This document shows, piece after piece, positions 8,628 to 17,250 of a DNA stretch of 64,000 bases (positions within the stretch are counted from its first letter, which is position 1; each line of letters begins with the position of its first letter). Both the position numbers and the translations under genes were made by a program. The DNA is from Shewanellaceae bacterium UBA2521 (GTDB lineage Bacteria; Pseudomonadota; Gammaproteobacteria; Enterobacterales; Shewanellaceae). The stretch is taken from NCBI GenBank assembly GCA_002341165.1, contig DDNL01000032.1:1-64000 (forward strand), written 5' to 3'. Under the pieces are notes generated by a model. That model was not told where the DNA came from, searched no databases, and saw only the letters and a list, made by a program, of their open reading frames with translations.

Positions 8628-8930
8628 TTAGCTTTTACCTGATTTAACCTGTTGATAGGAAGATGAACCCTGTTTTGATTTTTGCAATTCAATCAGCTTT
8701 TTTTGAATTTCATCACGTAAGGTATAAACCCAATGATACAAGTGATCATTCATTTTCTGTTCTTGCTGAATCTGCTCTGCATTAAAGACATTTTGCTGAA
8801 TATACAATTCAACCAACTGCTGCCTTTGCGATACTTTACTTATAATTTCTTCAAACACTTTGGTATCTATAGATATATCTTGTGTCATTCTTTCTTGTAA
8901 CCAGCTATTGACGTCTTTTAAATCTTGCAT
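8628..8930 (-). CDS. FliT-like flagellar chaperone (FlaI position)
   Basis: 100 residues, all predicted helix, rich in Gln, Lys and Glu, with no membrane segment. The sequence itself is weakly conserved. The call rests on position, since fliT (flaI in Vibrio) lies between fliD and fliS, and on the short helical character. FliT-type proteins chaperone FliD and, in enterics, restrain FlhDC. I start at the inner of two ATGs because GGAG is seven bases before it and only one base before the outer one. It could equally be an unrelated small flagellar protein. Confidence 0.65.
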   Translation of the reverse strand: MQDLKDVNSWLQERMTQDISIDTKVFEEIISKVSQRQQLVELYIQQNVFNAEQIQQEQKMNDHLYHWVYTLRDEIQKKLIELQKSKQGSSSYQQVKSGKS

Positions 8931-8959
8931 AAACATGCTCCATATCGATTCAATGACTT

Positions 8960-10462
8960 TTAGTCTTTGTTTTTCGAGTTAGTGGGTAAGGTATCAAATA
9001 AGTTTTTCAGGTTTTCACGTGTTTTTTCCATACGATCCATGATTTCATCCATTAAATTAAACTTTTGATAAAGCATAGCTTCTCTGGCTGCGATCATTTC
9101 ATCCAGTTGCTCTTGTTGATCCACCAGATCTTCTAAGGATTGATTGATCGTATCTACCCTTGCATCAAACGATCCACCCATGCGAATAAAAGCATCGACC
9201 GTTTTTTGCATCGTTACCGCGACGCCCTGATCGGCATCTAAAAACAATTCACTTACATCCAAATCTTCATCTGCCAAAGCATCGGTTAACTTTTGTTGAT
9301 CGACTTCCAAAAATCCATATTGATTATATTGAATACCGATTGTGCCTAAGCTGATACCGCTGGAGCTTACTGTACCGCGTATTTCAAGAGCACGTTTCAA
9401 GGAATTAGCTAAGTAATCTCCTGCCAAAGGGCCTCTTGATTCTTCATTTAAGCCTGCAAAACTATAGTCTTTAATCTGAGTTGTGGTGGCGTTATGCTGG
9501 TCAACAAAGGTATAAACCAGCTCAAGTAATTGTGTTTGATCTAAATAAACGCTCATACGTGTTGGCAAGTCACCCACATTATGCGCACGATTCAACTCTA
9601 GGTTCAGACCTGGCATCACATCTTTTAAAGAATTCGACGACTTTTTAAACTGAATACCATTAATGGTGAACTCTGCATCTTCTCCCGCTCTTAACTCCTG
9701 AATACCATAATCACTGGCAGGATCAGTTGCGGGATCGTATTTTAACGGCTCGGCAAGCGTCGATGGATCACCAAACAATTGCGTGAGTACGGCATTTCCA
9801 GATATATCATCATCGACCACATCTAAACTGATTTTGTAATCCTCGCCTAAAGCTTCTGAAGCCAACATCAACTGCGTACCCTTAGCAGCAGCAACTAAAG
9901 AGGTTTGCACAAAAGGCGTGCTCATTTCAATTTGATTGATTTCTCGACTAATATCTTGTAACGTCATGTCCGATGTAATAGTAATTGCTTGTCCCATGCC
10001 ATTCACTTTGACGGTGAGAGAACCCGATGCGCCAAGAGACGTATCCGGATCCATCGAGTTGGGTGTTTCGGCAATGGGATCACCTGGATTAGCAGGTATC
10101 GAAGGATAAGTCAGAAACACTTCTGCTGGAGTCGCTAACGTACTGGCTTGAGCTATTTTTTGTACCTGAATATCATACATACCGATATTGGCATCATTGG
10201 CAACGGTCGCCGTAAAATAATCGGTCGTCTCAAGCGTATAGTTTTTACCTGAATAGATGTCTGTTTTAGACAATTCTGTGAGAGTTTGATTCAATAAAGA
10301 AGCCTGAGATTCAAGCTGGCCAAAAGCACTTAGCTGCGACTCTAGCCTTGTCCTTTTATTATTCATTAAAGCTTCTTGAGGCACTTTTTCTGCATCTATA
10401 TAAGCTTTCACAAGCTTATCAATGTCAAAGCCAGAACCAAGGCCTGTCATTCTAATGTCCAT
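8960..10462 (-). CDS. fliD: Flagellar filament cap protein FliD (HAP2)
   Basis: 500 residues, normal for FliD. The N-terminal FliD_N domain (MTGLGSGFDIDKLVKAYIDAE...) and long coiled coil are followed by the central domain, and the C-terminal FliD_C ends in a coiled coil with LEDLVDQQEQLDEMIAAREAMLYQKF split over helices. FliD sits at the filament tip and folds incoming flagellin. Unlike the other axial proteins of this locus it is not enlarged. The ATG at 10462 has AAGGGG five bases upstream; the in-frame GTG two codons earlier overlaps that site. A FliA promoter lies about 70 bases upstream, so it is a late gene. Confidence 0.93.
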   Translation of the reverse strand: MDIRMTGLGSGFDIDKLVKAYIDAEKVPQEALMNNKRTRLESQLSAFGQLESQASLLNQTLTELSKTDIYSGKNYTLETTDYFTATVANDANIGMYDIQVQKIAQASTLATPAEVFLTYPSIPANPGDPIAETPNSMDPDTSLGASGSLTVKVNGMGQAITITSDMTLQDISREINQIEMSTPFVQTSLVAAAKGTQLMLASEALGEDYKISLDVVDDDISGNAVLTQLFGDPSTLAEPLKYDPATDPASDYGIQELRAGEDAEFTINGIQFKKSSNSLKDVMPGLNLELNRAHNVGDLPTRMSVYLDQTQLLELVYTFVDQHNATTTQIKDYSFAGLNEESRGPLAGDYLANSLKRALEIRGTVSSSGISLGTIGIQYNQYGFLEVDQQKLTDALADEDLDVSELFLDADQGVAVTMQKTVDAFIRMGGSFDARVDTINQSLEDLVDQQEQLDEMIAAREAMLYQKFNLMDEIMDRMEKTRENLKNLFDTLPTNSKNKD

Positions 10463-10530
10463 ACGCACCCCTTGCCTATTTCACAAACTACGCGTCTTGG
10501 CTTGTCTTGCAAAATCCAGTCCATAGAAAT

Positions 10531-10557
10531 TTATCGGCGAATAAGATATAAAGTCAA
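10531..10557 (-). promoter_or_regulatory. FliA (sigma-28) promoter of fliD-fliT-fliS
   Basis: TTGACTTT, 11 bp, GCCGATAA on the minus strand. The -10 is a perfect match to the FliA consensus and the spacing is exact; the -35 is partial. Confidence 0.75.
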
Positions 10558-10612
10558 GACTCAAAATTCACAACATGCATCATCCAAACTCAGCTCGCAA
10601 AGCTTACTCCAT

Positions 10613-10642
10613 AAAAAAGAGACGCATCATGCGTCTCTTTTT
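10613..10642 (-). terminator. Terminator of the first flagellin gene
   Basis: GAGACGCAT and ATGCGTCTC form a palindrome flanked by A6 and T5 runs, about 40 bases past the flagellin stop codon. Confidence 0.85.
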
Positions 10643-10681
10643 ATCTTGTCTGTATCCATGCTTATCATGGATACACTCTGT

Positions 10682-13600
10682 TTAACCTTGTACTAACTGC
10701 ATCGCTAACTGCGTGATTTGATTCGCTTGCGTTAACATCGCAGCACTGGTTTGCTGTAGAACCTGAACTTTAGCAAGGTTTGTACTGGCTTCAGCAAAAT
10801 CCAAATCTAGAATTCGGCTGTTTGCCTCTGATACTTGCACTTGAATGTTCTGGTTGTTATTACCTGTATGCATCGCTCTGTTTTGAATCGCACCCAACTC
10901 AGCACGAGAAGAGGCTATCTGAGCCATGGCTTGGTCAATCGCAACCACCGCTTGTTGTGAAGCTTCAAAAGTACGGATGTTCACATCAGCTACTGAGACA
11001 AAAAAGAGCTCATCAGATAACTCGATATCTCTACGCATCCCGTTCACATCTTCATCGACACTGAAGCTCACATTCCTGATTCCAGTGTCCGCTTTAAAGT
11101 TAGAGAAATCAAGAATAAACTCTGCTTCTCTTTCTAATGCTGCTGCAGGAGTCGTATTGCTCTTATCCAACAAATTCATCTGCGAGAAAGAAATGCTACT
11201 TCCGGAGTCATACGTTCCAATTAAACTTTTAGCTCTAGAGCCATCATGTCCTGTGAACACAACACTGTCATCGGTTGCCATAAGGACGTTACCACCACCA
11301 GCAGTTGGTTGTCCTGTATTTTCTAGAACAAAACCCATTACATCTGCTCGTATATCGGAGGTACTCGATTCCTGAAGATACTCAAATTTTAAAACATCAT
11401 TATCATAAGATGCCGTAATGCCTAATTCATTTAAAGTCTTCGCTGTATTTCTTGAGCGCGTACCGCTATTAAAATTTTCAAGAGCAGTTTTAATTTCTGT
11501 TTTCATATTGTTTTCTGCTATAGTCGCACCTGCTGCACTATTAGCACCACCAGCAGCCGCCTGAATGAAATCTTCACCAAAAGAATGTATATTACCATCT
11601 TGATCTTTGATATTAAAACTTAAAGCCATCTCTCTATCTTCATTTGCAGTACCCGTGGCTCGTGTTACTGCTACATCAAAAGCAGCAATATTAGATCCTG
11701 AGTTTTGGGCTTCACCCGAGCTTTTCGTTCGTAATACTGTGGTCTCTTGAGCACTATTGTTGAAAGTCCAACTCGTAGCAGGATTCGTCCCATCATCAGT
11801 CTCTGACTCTATTGATATCCCATTATCAAATGTCAAGATTACGCTATCCTGCTTCGAAGCTGCTGTTCCAACCTGATTGAGTGCTACCTCTATCTTGACG
11901 TCCTTGCTCACTCCATTTGCAGTATAAACCTTAAGACTACTGCCTTCACCTGTAAGATAATATTGCATATCAGCCGATGACTCTTTTATTTTTGCAAACT
12001 GGTCTGTGAAGTATGATTGCAGGTGTGAACCCTCAATAGTAGTGTCACTAGCAGCAGTCGTAGCTGCGGCTATGTTAGTATAACTATCGCCAACTACTTT
12101 ACTGATGATTTCATGACCATCAGCATCAAGAACCCGAACCTGATATTGCATTACCTCTGTGGGATTAGCACCACCAGTTATAGCCTTCGCAACACCAGCG
12201 TTATTAATCTTAGATTGAATTCGATAAGAAAATTCAGCTGCTGTATCATACTCGATCTCTGCATCAGGATTAAATGCAGCACCTATAGTTGTGTATACAT
12301 TGTTATAAGCATCAGTATTTCCTTCTGCGGTGACTAATGAGTATTCACGCGCACCACGAAGTACGTTTTCATCCGCTTCTAAAGCCGTTTGAACTGCCAT
12401 AGATTGAGATGCAAAGATCTCCGTTTTCACAGTAGCTTCAGTAGTAGTGGTCGTACCTTTTAACTCTAAAAATTCTTTTCTACCGTTTACACCGACACCA
12501 TATTGCTGCTCATCATTATAAAATTTAATTGAAATGCCTTCACCCAGAGTACCAGTGACTTTAGCATCCATTTCAATACCAGCTAATTCAGGTGATAAAT
12601 TATACTTTTCAGATGCTTTAAAACCTACGACTAAAGCATCACCTGCCCGTGCTGCATGTAAACCTCGTAATGCTCTATCATTTTTAGCGCCCTCAAAAGT
12701 GGGCGAGTTGACATTTTTTAAATTAATCGCATCAGCAAGCCTATCAGCCAATTCTGTCTTATTATCAGAATTCACTCCAGAGATATCGGCTACAAAAGAA
12801 AACTTATCCATCTTCTGGGTTTCAGAGTTAAAAACATTATAATGTAAGGTCATAGTCGAATTATCTTGGAACGTTGCTGTACCAGTAACGGCAGCGGTAT
12901 CAGCTGAATTCCTAAAATCGCCTATTGTAAAACCTGTGTCTTTAAATACATCCACTTTTTCAAGTCCTGAGCCTTGTATCGCTCTCGATGAACCTGTGCC
13001 ATTGAGTAAATCTACATTGACATCAGAGAGACCTTTAATGCTGTTAATCTTATTTTCTAGCTCTTCTGCGGTCATCGAATACTCAAGATCAATTTTATAC
13101 AAGTTCTCATCTACCTTGACTTCTAAAGTACGAACATCTTTAATACCATTCGTAGAGTTGATCACACCGCTACCGATAACTTTTAACTCATCTTGCTCAG
13201 ACTGTGAATATTCAAATCCCATTGCCGAAGAAGATGTATTTTCAATATCTACATATAGGTGTTCCCACGCATTAGGTCCCACTTGGAAGGCTTTGGTCTC
13301 AAAGAAACCATTCAAGAGTTTTTCTGTACCAAACGTGGTTGTATCAGCAATACGGCTGATCTCCGTTTGAAGCTGAGCCATTTCTGCATCAAGTGCTAAG
13401 CGCTGCTCTGCACCATTTGAACCATTAGCTGCTTGCAAAGCCAAGTCACGCATACGTAGCAACATTTGCGTTTGCTCAACCATGGCACCCTCAGCAACTT
13501 GCGAAATAGACAAAGCATCGTTACCATTACGAATTGCAACGCCTAAACCACGAGTTAGTGCTGTTAATTGGTTTGAAATACCGAGGCCTGCTGCATCATC

Positions 13601-13726
13601 TTTTGCAGAATTGATACGAGAACCAGAAGCAAGCTTCTGCATCGCATCGCGCACGCCCGAGTTTGCACGTCCTAAATACATATTTGAGAACATTGCTGTT
13701 GCATTGGTATTAACAACGATACCCAT
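10682..13726 (-). CDS. fliC: Giant flagellin 1 (1014 residues)
   Basis: Canonical flagellin ends surround a very large variable centre. The N-terminal D0/D1 (about residues 1-175) has MGIVVNTNATAMFSN, KLASGSRINSAKDDAAGL and NGNDALSISQVAEGAM; the C-terminal D1/D0 (about 900-1014) has AQIASSRAELGAIQNR, VSEANSRILDLDFAEAS and the closing AMQLVQG. Between them lie roughly 720 residues of surface domains, Thr/Ser/Asn/Asp-rich, against about 200-300 in common flagellins. Near residues 205-275 is an IN-type module (KINSIKGLSDVNVDLLNGTG) shared with the next two flagellins. GAGGT precedes the ATG and a FliA promoter lies about 65 bases upstream. It is exported by the flagellar type III apparatus and polymerises as filament. 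Confidence 0.95.
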   Translation of the reverse strand: MGIVVNTNATAMFSNMYLGRANSGVRDAMQKLASGSRINSAKDDAAGLGISNQLTALTRGLGVAIRNGNDALSISQVAEGAMVEQTQMLLRMRDLALQAANGSNGAEQRLALDAEMAQLQTEISRIADTTTFGTEKLLNGFFETKAFQVGPNAWEHLYVDIENTSSSAMGFEYSQSEQDELKVIGSGVINSTNGIKDVRTLEVKVDENLYKIDLEYSMTAEELENKINSIKGLSDVNVDLLNGTGSSRAIQGSGLEKVDVFKDTGFTIGDFRNSADTAAVTGTATFQDNSTMTLHYNVFNSETQKMDKFSFVADISGVNSDNKTELADRLADAINLKNVNSPTFEGAKNDRALRGLHAARAGDALVVGFKASEKYNLSPELAGIEMDAKVTGTLGEGISIKFYNDEQQYGVGVNGRKEFLELKGTTTTTEATVKTEIFASQSMAVQTALEADENVLRGAREYSLVTAEGNTDAYNNVYTTIGAAFNPDAEIEYDTAAEFSYRIQSKINNAGVAKAITGGANPTEVMQYQVRVLDADGHEIISKVVGDSYTNIAAATTAASDTTIEGSHLQSYFTDQFAKIKESSADMQYYLTGEGSSLKVYTANGVSKDVKIEVALNQVGTAASKQDSVILTFDNGISIESETDDGTNPATSWTFNNSAQETTVLRTKSSGEAQNSGSNIAAFDVAVTRATGTANEDREMALSFNIKDQDGNIHSFGEDFIQAAAGGANSAAGATIAENNMKTEIKTALENFNSGTRSRNTAKTLNELGITASYDNDVLKFEYLQESSTSDIRADVMGFVLENTGQPTAGGGNVLMATDDSVVFTGHDGSRAKSLIGTYDSGSSISFSQMNLLDKSNTTPAAALEREAEFILDFSNFKADTGIRNVSFSVDEDVNGMRRDIELSDELFFVSVADVNIRTFEASQQAVVAIDQAMAQIASSRAELGAIQNRAMHTGNNNQNIQVQVSEANSRILDLDFAEASTNLAKVQVLQQTSAAMLTQANQITQLAMQLVQG

Positions 13727-13792
13727 ATTTTGTTACCTCACACATCTGAGTTCAACGAAGATCGCACACACAAGACCTTCTCCATATTCAGC

Positions 13793-13819
13793 TTATCGGC
13801 TGATATGCATATAAGCTTA
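13793..13819 (-). promoter_or_regulatory. FliA (sigma-28) promoter of flagellin 1
   Basis: TAAGCTTA, 11 bp, GCCGATAA on the minus strand. It has a perfect -10, exact spacing and a fair -35. Confidence 0.8.
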
Positions 13820-13892
13820 ACAAAATATTAATCTGCTTCTGCATGAGTACTATTGAAAAAACAAATGAAAGCGAAAGATCATAAGCACAATA

Positions 13893-13921
13893 AAAAACAC
13901 CAGATGTGATCTGGTGTTTTT
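13893..13921 (-). terminator. Intrinsic terminator downstream of flagellin 2
   Basis: AAAAACACCAGAT and ATCTGGTGTTTTT pair perfectly around a three-base loop. It is symmetric, so it would work on both strands. Confidence 0.8.
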
Positions 13922-14170
13922 GCGGATATGTGCTGGCAAGACTGGCAAGACATGGTTTTTTGTGGTTTTTACATAGATTTTCTCTATATTCTGTATATCT
14001 TTTATATCAATTCAAATCAATTTACATACTTTTTATATACCTCGTGCTAGCACAGAGACACCTTATAGAGTGCTTATCCAGCATATTGATACATACCTGT
14101 TGTCTATGACACATGATTTACACCACCTTGCAGATCGAGGATGACATACCACATATCTTTTTCATGCTTT

Positions 14171-17020
14171 TTAACCTTGAAGTAAAGTGAGCGCTATTTG
14201 CATGACTTGGTTAGCTTGAGTCAACATCGCAGCTCCTGTTTCCTGCAAAATTTGATGTTGTGCTAATCGCGTACTTTCAGCAGCAAAATCTAAATCAATA
14301 ATACGGCTACGAGATTCGGCTATGCTCACGCGAATATTTTCATTATTAAGCCCTGTTGAAACCATTCTATTTTGTTTCGCACCTAGGGCAGAACGCATAC
14401 CTACGATAAGGTCCATAGCTTGACGCGTTACATAAAGTGCATCCTGTGTGCCTTCAAATGTCGTAACATCTAACTCTGCAACCGACATGAGCATAACTTG
14501 CTTATTATATTGAATATGACGATTTATATTTTTATTATCTTGCTTAAATTGAATCAAATCCACACTTGCAAGTTGTCTTGCTTTGTTAAAATTCACGATA
14601 AACTCAGGAGGCTTGAAAGCAGGCGGTGCTAAACTATCGTCTAATAATGTGAATACAGATGTTCCTTCTTCTAAGCCGTATAGATCACCTATTTGTACCT
14701 CACCTATTTTATTTTCTGGGCGTTGTGCTGCATTAAAAGTAAAGACATTCTGCTTCTCCTCATCTTTATTGATGTCATAGAAAACATGAAAAGAAGGATT
14801 GTAGCTGGTAATAGGTAAAACAGGAGGGTTGGCATTCGATACTCCCATAACTTCATATTGCATTCTGATATCTAATTGAGGTGGGGCTTGTTCATCTTTG
14901 GCCTCATAAAAGAAATCAATATAATCATCTCCTGTTTCATAATTCATATTGATCCCTGTATCTTGATATAAAGCAGTGAAAGTAGGCGTATTTAACACTT
15001 CATGAGCAATGCGATCCATGATGAAAACTGGACTACCAAAATTGTTTACTGTATTGTCTGTTGCATAAGACTCAGTAGCTTCTGAAAACAAAAGCTCTCC
15101 TTGATCATCATAAATTAAAATATGAAAGCGTCCCTCTTCGTCGGGCTGTCCTACAGTAGGAACCTCTGCCTTAATACGCGCAGCTTGCTCACCAAATAAA
15201 GGCGTAGAATCTGCTTGTATTTGACCCACAACTTCTTCTTGAGCAAATACACCATCAAAAATATTTCCTACAGTTTGAGTCGACGCTGCACGATGACGTA
15301 CTTCATCATCTACGCTTAAGTTGAATTCTAATTGGGTGTCAACCGCATTATCACCTATGACAATCACTTCTGTTTGCAAATGAAAGTTTTTATTCTGAAA
15401 AAAGGGATCTTTGACTTCTTTATTAAAATAAACGGTTAACTGCACTGTAGATTGACTTAACCCTCCTTGAGGGGTTGTATCTTCAACATTAAGAAACACA
15501 TCATCAATAAGCTCGGTCTCATACCATTTACTGAGTTCATCTCGTGTTAAAGCATTCTCTACCGCCGTTCTAAATGCTGGATGAGTCACTAGACTTCCAC
15601 CTGCTGCAGCGTCTAAGTCTACCGTTAATGCAGGGAGCACATACGCATCCCCCATGTCATCGACAATAGAAAACTTCAACTGTAGCTCGTTACCCGCTTG
15701 AGAAGTCGCAACAACATTGTCTAATTCTATCTTAACGGAAGAACGCGTTGAAGCTTGGCTCGACAAACCAAGCGGATCACCCTTCACAAATTGAAAATCA
15801 CCACTTCGAACTGTCGTAGCATGGTTGATCACTTCATATGAACTTCTATTGAATTGAGCATCATCGAGTTTTAGCTCAAAAGTTGGAGGAGGCGCTGCTA
15901 CTCCCAAAGGAGGTATACCTGGATTTTGCACATTAAAATAAGCAAAATCAATTTCAGGTGGTTGAGGGAACTGTGCGGATCCGGTATAAGCAATGGTTAC
16001 ATTCCAATCTGTTTCATTCATGGTTGCTTCAATACCACGAAAGTTTGCATCATTGATGGCTTGCACCAAGGCAGCACGAAATTTATCGCGAGTGTCGATC
16101 AATGGATTAATGCTTAACTTAGCTTGATGTTCTGTGCCATCTTCATGAGTGAAGTACACATATAATACACCTTCTTCATTTTGTCCCACCACACCCGTTG
16201 GTGCAACAAAATCTTCGACTCTCAAAGTTTTAGGCTGAAAAAAATCAACCTTATCTAATCCATTCATAAGCTGCGCATTCTCTGTACCCGTACCTTTGAG
16301 CAAATCGACTTCAACCAGAGATAAGCCTTGCACATTATTGATTTTTGTTTTCAGCTCTGTTGCGGTCATAGCATAATTGAGCTCAATGCCATATTTTAAA
16401 TCATCGACTTGAATGTCTAGAAAAGGAGTTAACGGCTCATCTTTCAGCGCGACGACATTATTATGTCCTACCACTTTAAACTCACTTTGAGTCACTTGAT
16501 GATAATGCATACCTATAGCAGACGCACTTGCATCCCCTACGTCAAGAAAGATGTTTTCAAATCCATTAGCTCCTACTTGAAAAGCTTGCGTACCAAAATA
16601 ACCATTCAACAGTTTCTGTGATCCAAAAACCGTTGTATCCGCTATTCTCGTAATTTCAGTTTTGAGCTCTTCGACTTCTCTATGTAGAGCAAGACGCTCT
16701 TCTTCACCATTTGAACCATTAGCAGCTTGTAGCGATAGTTCATAGATACGAGATAATATCGTCGTCCCTTCTTGCAAAGCACTTTCGGCAACTTGCGCAA
16801 TAGATAAAGCATCTTCGCCATTACGCAAACCTATACCAATACCTCGTATTTGCGACTCTAATTGCTTAGAAATTTGAATCCCTGCTGCATCATCCGAACT
16901 TGTATTGATTCTGAGCCCTGAAGAGATATGGCTCATTGATTCTTTAACTTTACTGTTTGCGCGGTTCAAATAGATTCCTGCAAACATTGACGCTGTGTTT
17001 GAATTGACCACAACACCCAT
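14171..17020 (-). CDS. fliC: Giant flagellin 2 (949 residues)
   Basis: A paralogue of flagellin 1. The N-terminal D0/D1 reads MGVVVNSNTASMFAGIYLNR, SGLRINTSSDDAAGIQISKQL and RNGEDALSIAQVAESAL. The C-terminal part reads MRSALGAKQNRMVSTG, SRSRIIDLDFAAESTRLAQ and ends ALTLLQG. The 650-residue centre is unlike that of flagellin 1 except for the shared module KINNVQGLSLVEVDLLKGTG; it is rich in Pro, Asp and Glu and repetitive in style. I start at the ATG with AGGTG seven bases upstream rather than at the GTG three codons earlier. A FliA promoter lies about 120 bases upstream. It is a structural filament protein; a role distinct from the other two is likely but not shown. Confidence 0.94.
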   Translation of the reverse strand: MGVVVNSNTASMFAGIYLNRANSKVKESMSHISSGLRINTSSDDAAGIQISKQLESQIRGIGIGLRNGEDALSIAQVAESALQEGTTILSRIYELSLQAANGSNGEEERLALHREVEELKTEITRIADTTVFGSQKLLNGYFGTQAFQVGANGFENIFLDVGDASASAIGMHYHQVTQSEFKVVGHNNVVALKDEPLTPFLDIQVDDLKYGIELNYAMTATELKTKINNVQGLSLVEVDLLKGTGTENAQLMNGLDKVDFFQPKTLRVEDFVAPTGVVGQNEEGVLYVYFTHEDGTEHQAKLSINPLIDTRDKFRAALVQAINDANFRGIEATMNETDWNVTIAYTGSAQFPQPPEIDFAYFNVQNPGIPPLGVAAPPPTFELKLDDAQFNRSSYEVINHATTVRSGDFQFVKGDPLGLSSQASTRSSVKIELDNVVATSQAGNELQLKFSIVDDMGDAYVLPALTVDLDAAAGGSLVTHPAFRTAVENALTRDELSKWYETELIDDVFLNVEDTTPQGGLSQSTVQLTVYFNKEVKDPFFQNKNFHLQTEVIVIGDNAVDTQLEFNLSVDDEVRHRAASTQTVGNIFDGVFAQEEVVGQIQADSTPLFGEQAARIKAEVPTVGQPDEEGRFHILIYDDQGELLFSEATESYATDNTVNNFGSPVFIMDRIAHEVLNTPTFTALYQDTGINMNYETGDDYIDFFYEAKDEQAPPQLDIRMQYEVMGVSNANPPVLPITSYNPSFHVFYDINKDEEKQNVFTFNAAQRPENKIGEVQIGDLYGLEEGTSVFTLLDDSLAPPAFKPPEFIVNFNKARQLASVDLIQFKQDNKNINRHIQYNKQVMLMSVAELDVTTFEGTQDALYVTRQAMDLIVGMRSALGAKQNRMVSTGLNNENIRVSIAESRSRIIDLDFAAESTRLAQHQILQETGAAMLTQANQVMQIALTLLQG

Positions 17021-17142
17021 AGTATTCACCTATGCTGATAAGTTGAATAAAAATATAAGGAGGGAGATCAAGAGACACGCCCTGCTATGACCTCATCGGC
17101 CATCAAGGGAAATTTTTAACATTTATTTCTACATTAATTAGC

Positions 17143-17169
17143 TTATCGGCAAATAAGTTAAAAGCTGAA
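17143..17169 (-). promoter_or_regulatory. FliA (sigma-28) promoter of flagellin 2
   Basis: GCCGATAA on the minus strand is a perfect FliA -10. The segment 11 bp upstream, TTCAGCTT, is a weak -35 match. Confidence 0.65.
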
Positions 17170-17190
17170 GTCTCCTCCTGATAATAGGGC

Positions 17191-17217
17191 AAAAAAAAGG
17201 CTATGAAAAACATAGCC
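17191..17217 (-). terminator. Terminator of flagellin 3
   Basis: GGCTATG and CATAGCC pair around five T residues on the minus strand and are followed by eight T residues, a strong intrinsic terminator. The 3' untranslated segment between the stop and this hairpin is only about 33 bases and contains the 12-base element noted at 17228-17240. Confidence 0.88.
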
Positions 17218-17227
17218 TGATGACCGC

Positions 17228-17240
17228 GAGGTTGATTTAA
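17228..17240 (-). repeat. 3'UTR element complementary to upstream repeats and to the flagellin 3 SD
   Basis: The minus strand (flagellin 3 mRNA) reads TTAAATCAACCTC just after the stop codon. Its first 12 bases are the exact reverse complement of AGGTTGATTTAA, found in two copies of the repeat upstream of this gene. ATCAACCTC is also the exact complement of GAGGTTGAT, the ribosome binding site of this gene. Whether it acts as RNA is inference. Confidence 0.5.
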
Positions 17241-17250
17241 GTCAAAAAGG

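Larger units (their letters stand above)
13727..14170. other. Intergenic region between flagellins 1 and 2
   Basis: 444 bases. It holds the FliA promoter of flagellin 1 and, further right, the terminator of flagellin 2. About 250 bases lie between that terminator and the flagellin 2 stop. I see no coding potential or clear structure in that long 3' untranslated stretch. Confidence 0.6.

Noticed and set aside
12936..13370. Open frame of 144 codons on the opposite strand of flagellin 1 (and many similar ones across the flagellin, FlgK, FlgL and FlgE genes)
   Set aside because: Low-complexity shadows of the real genes: Ser/Ile/Leu-rich translation, no SD, no family resemblance.
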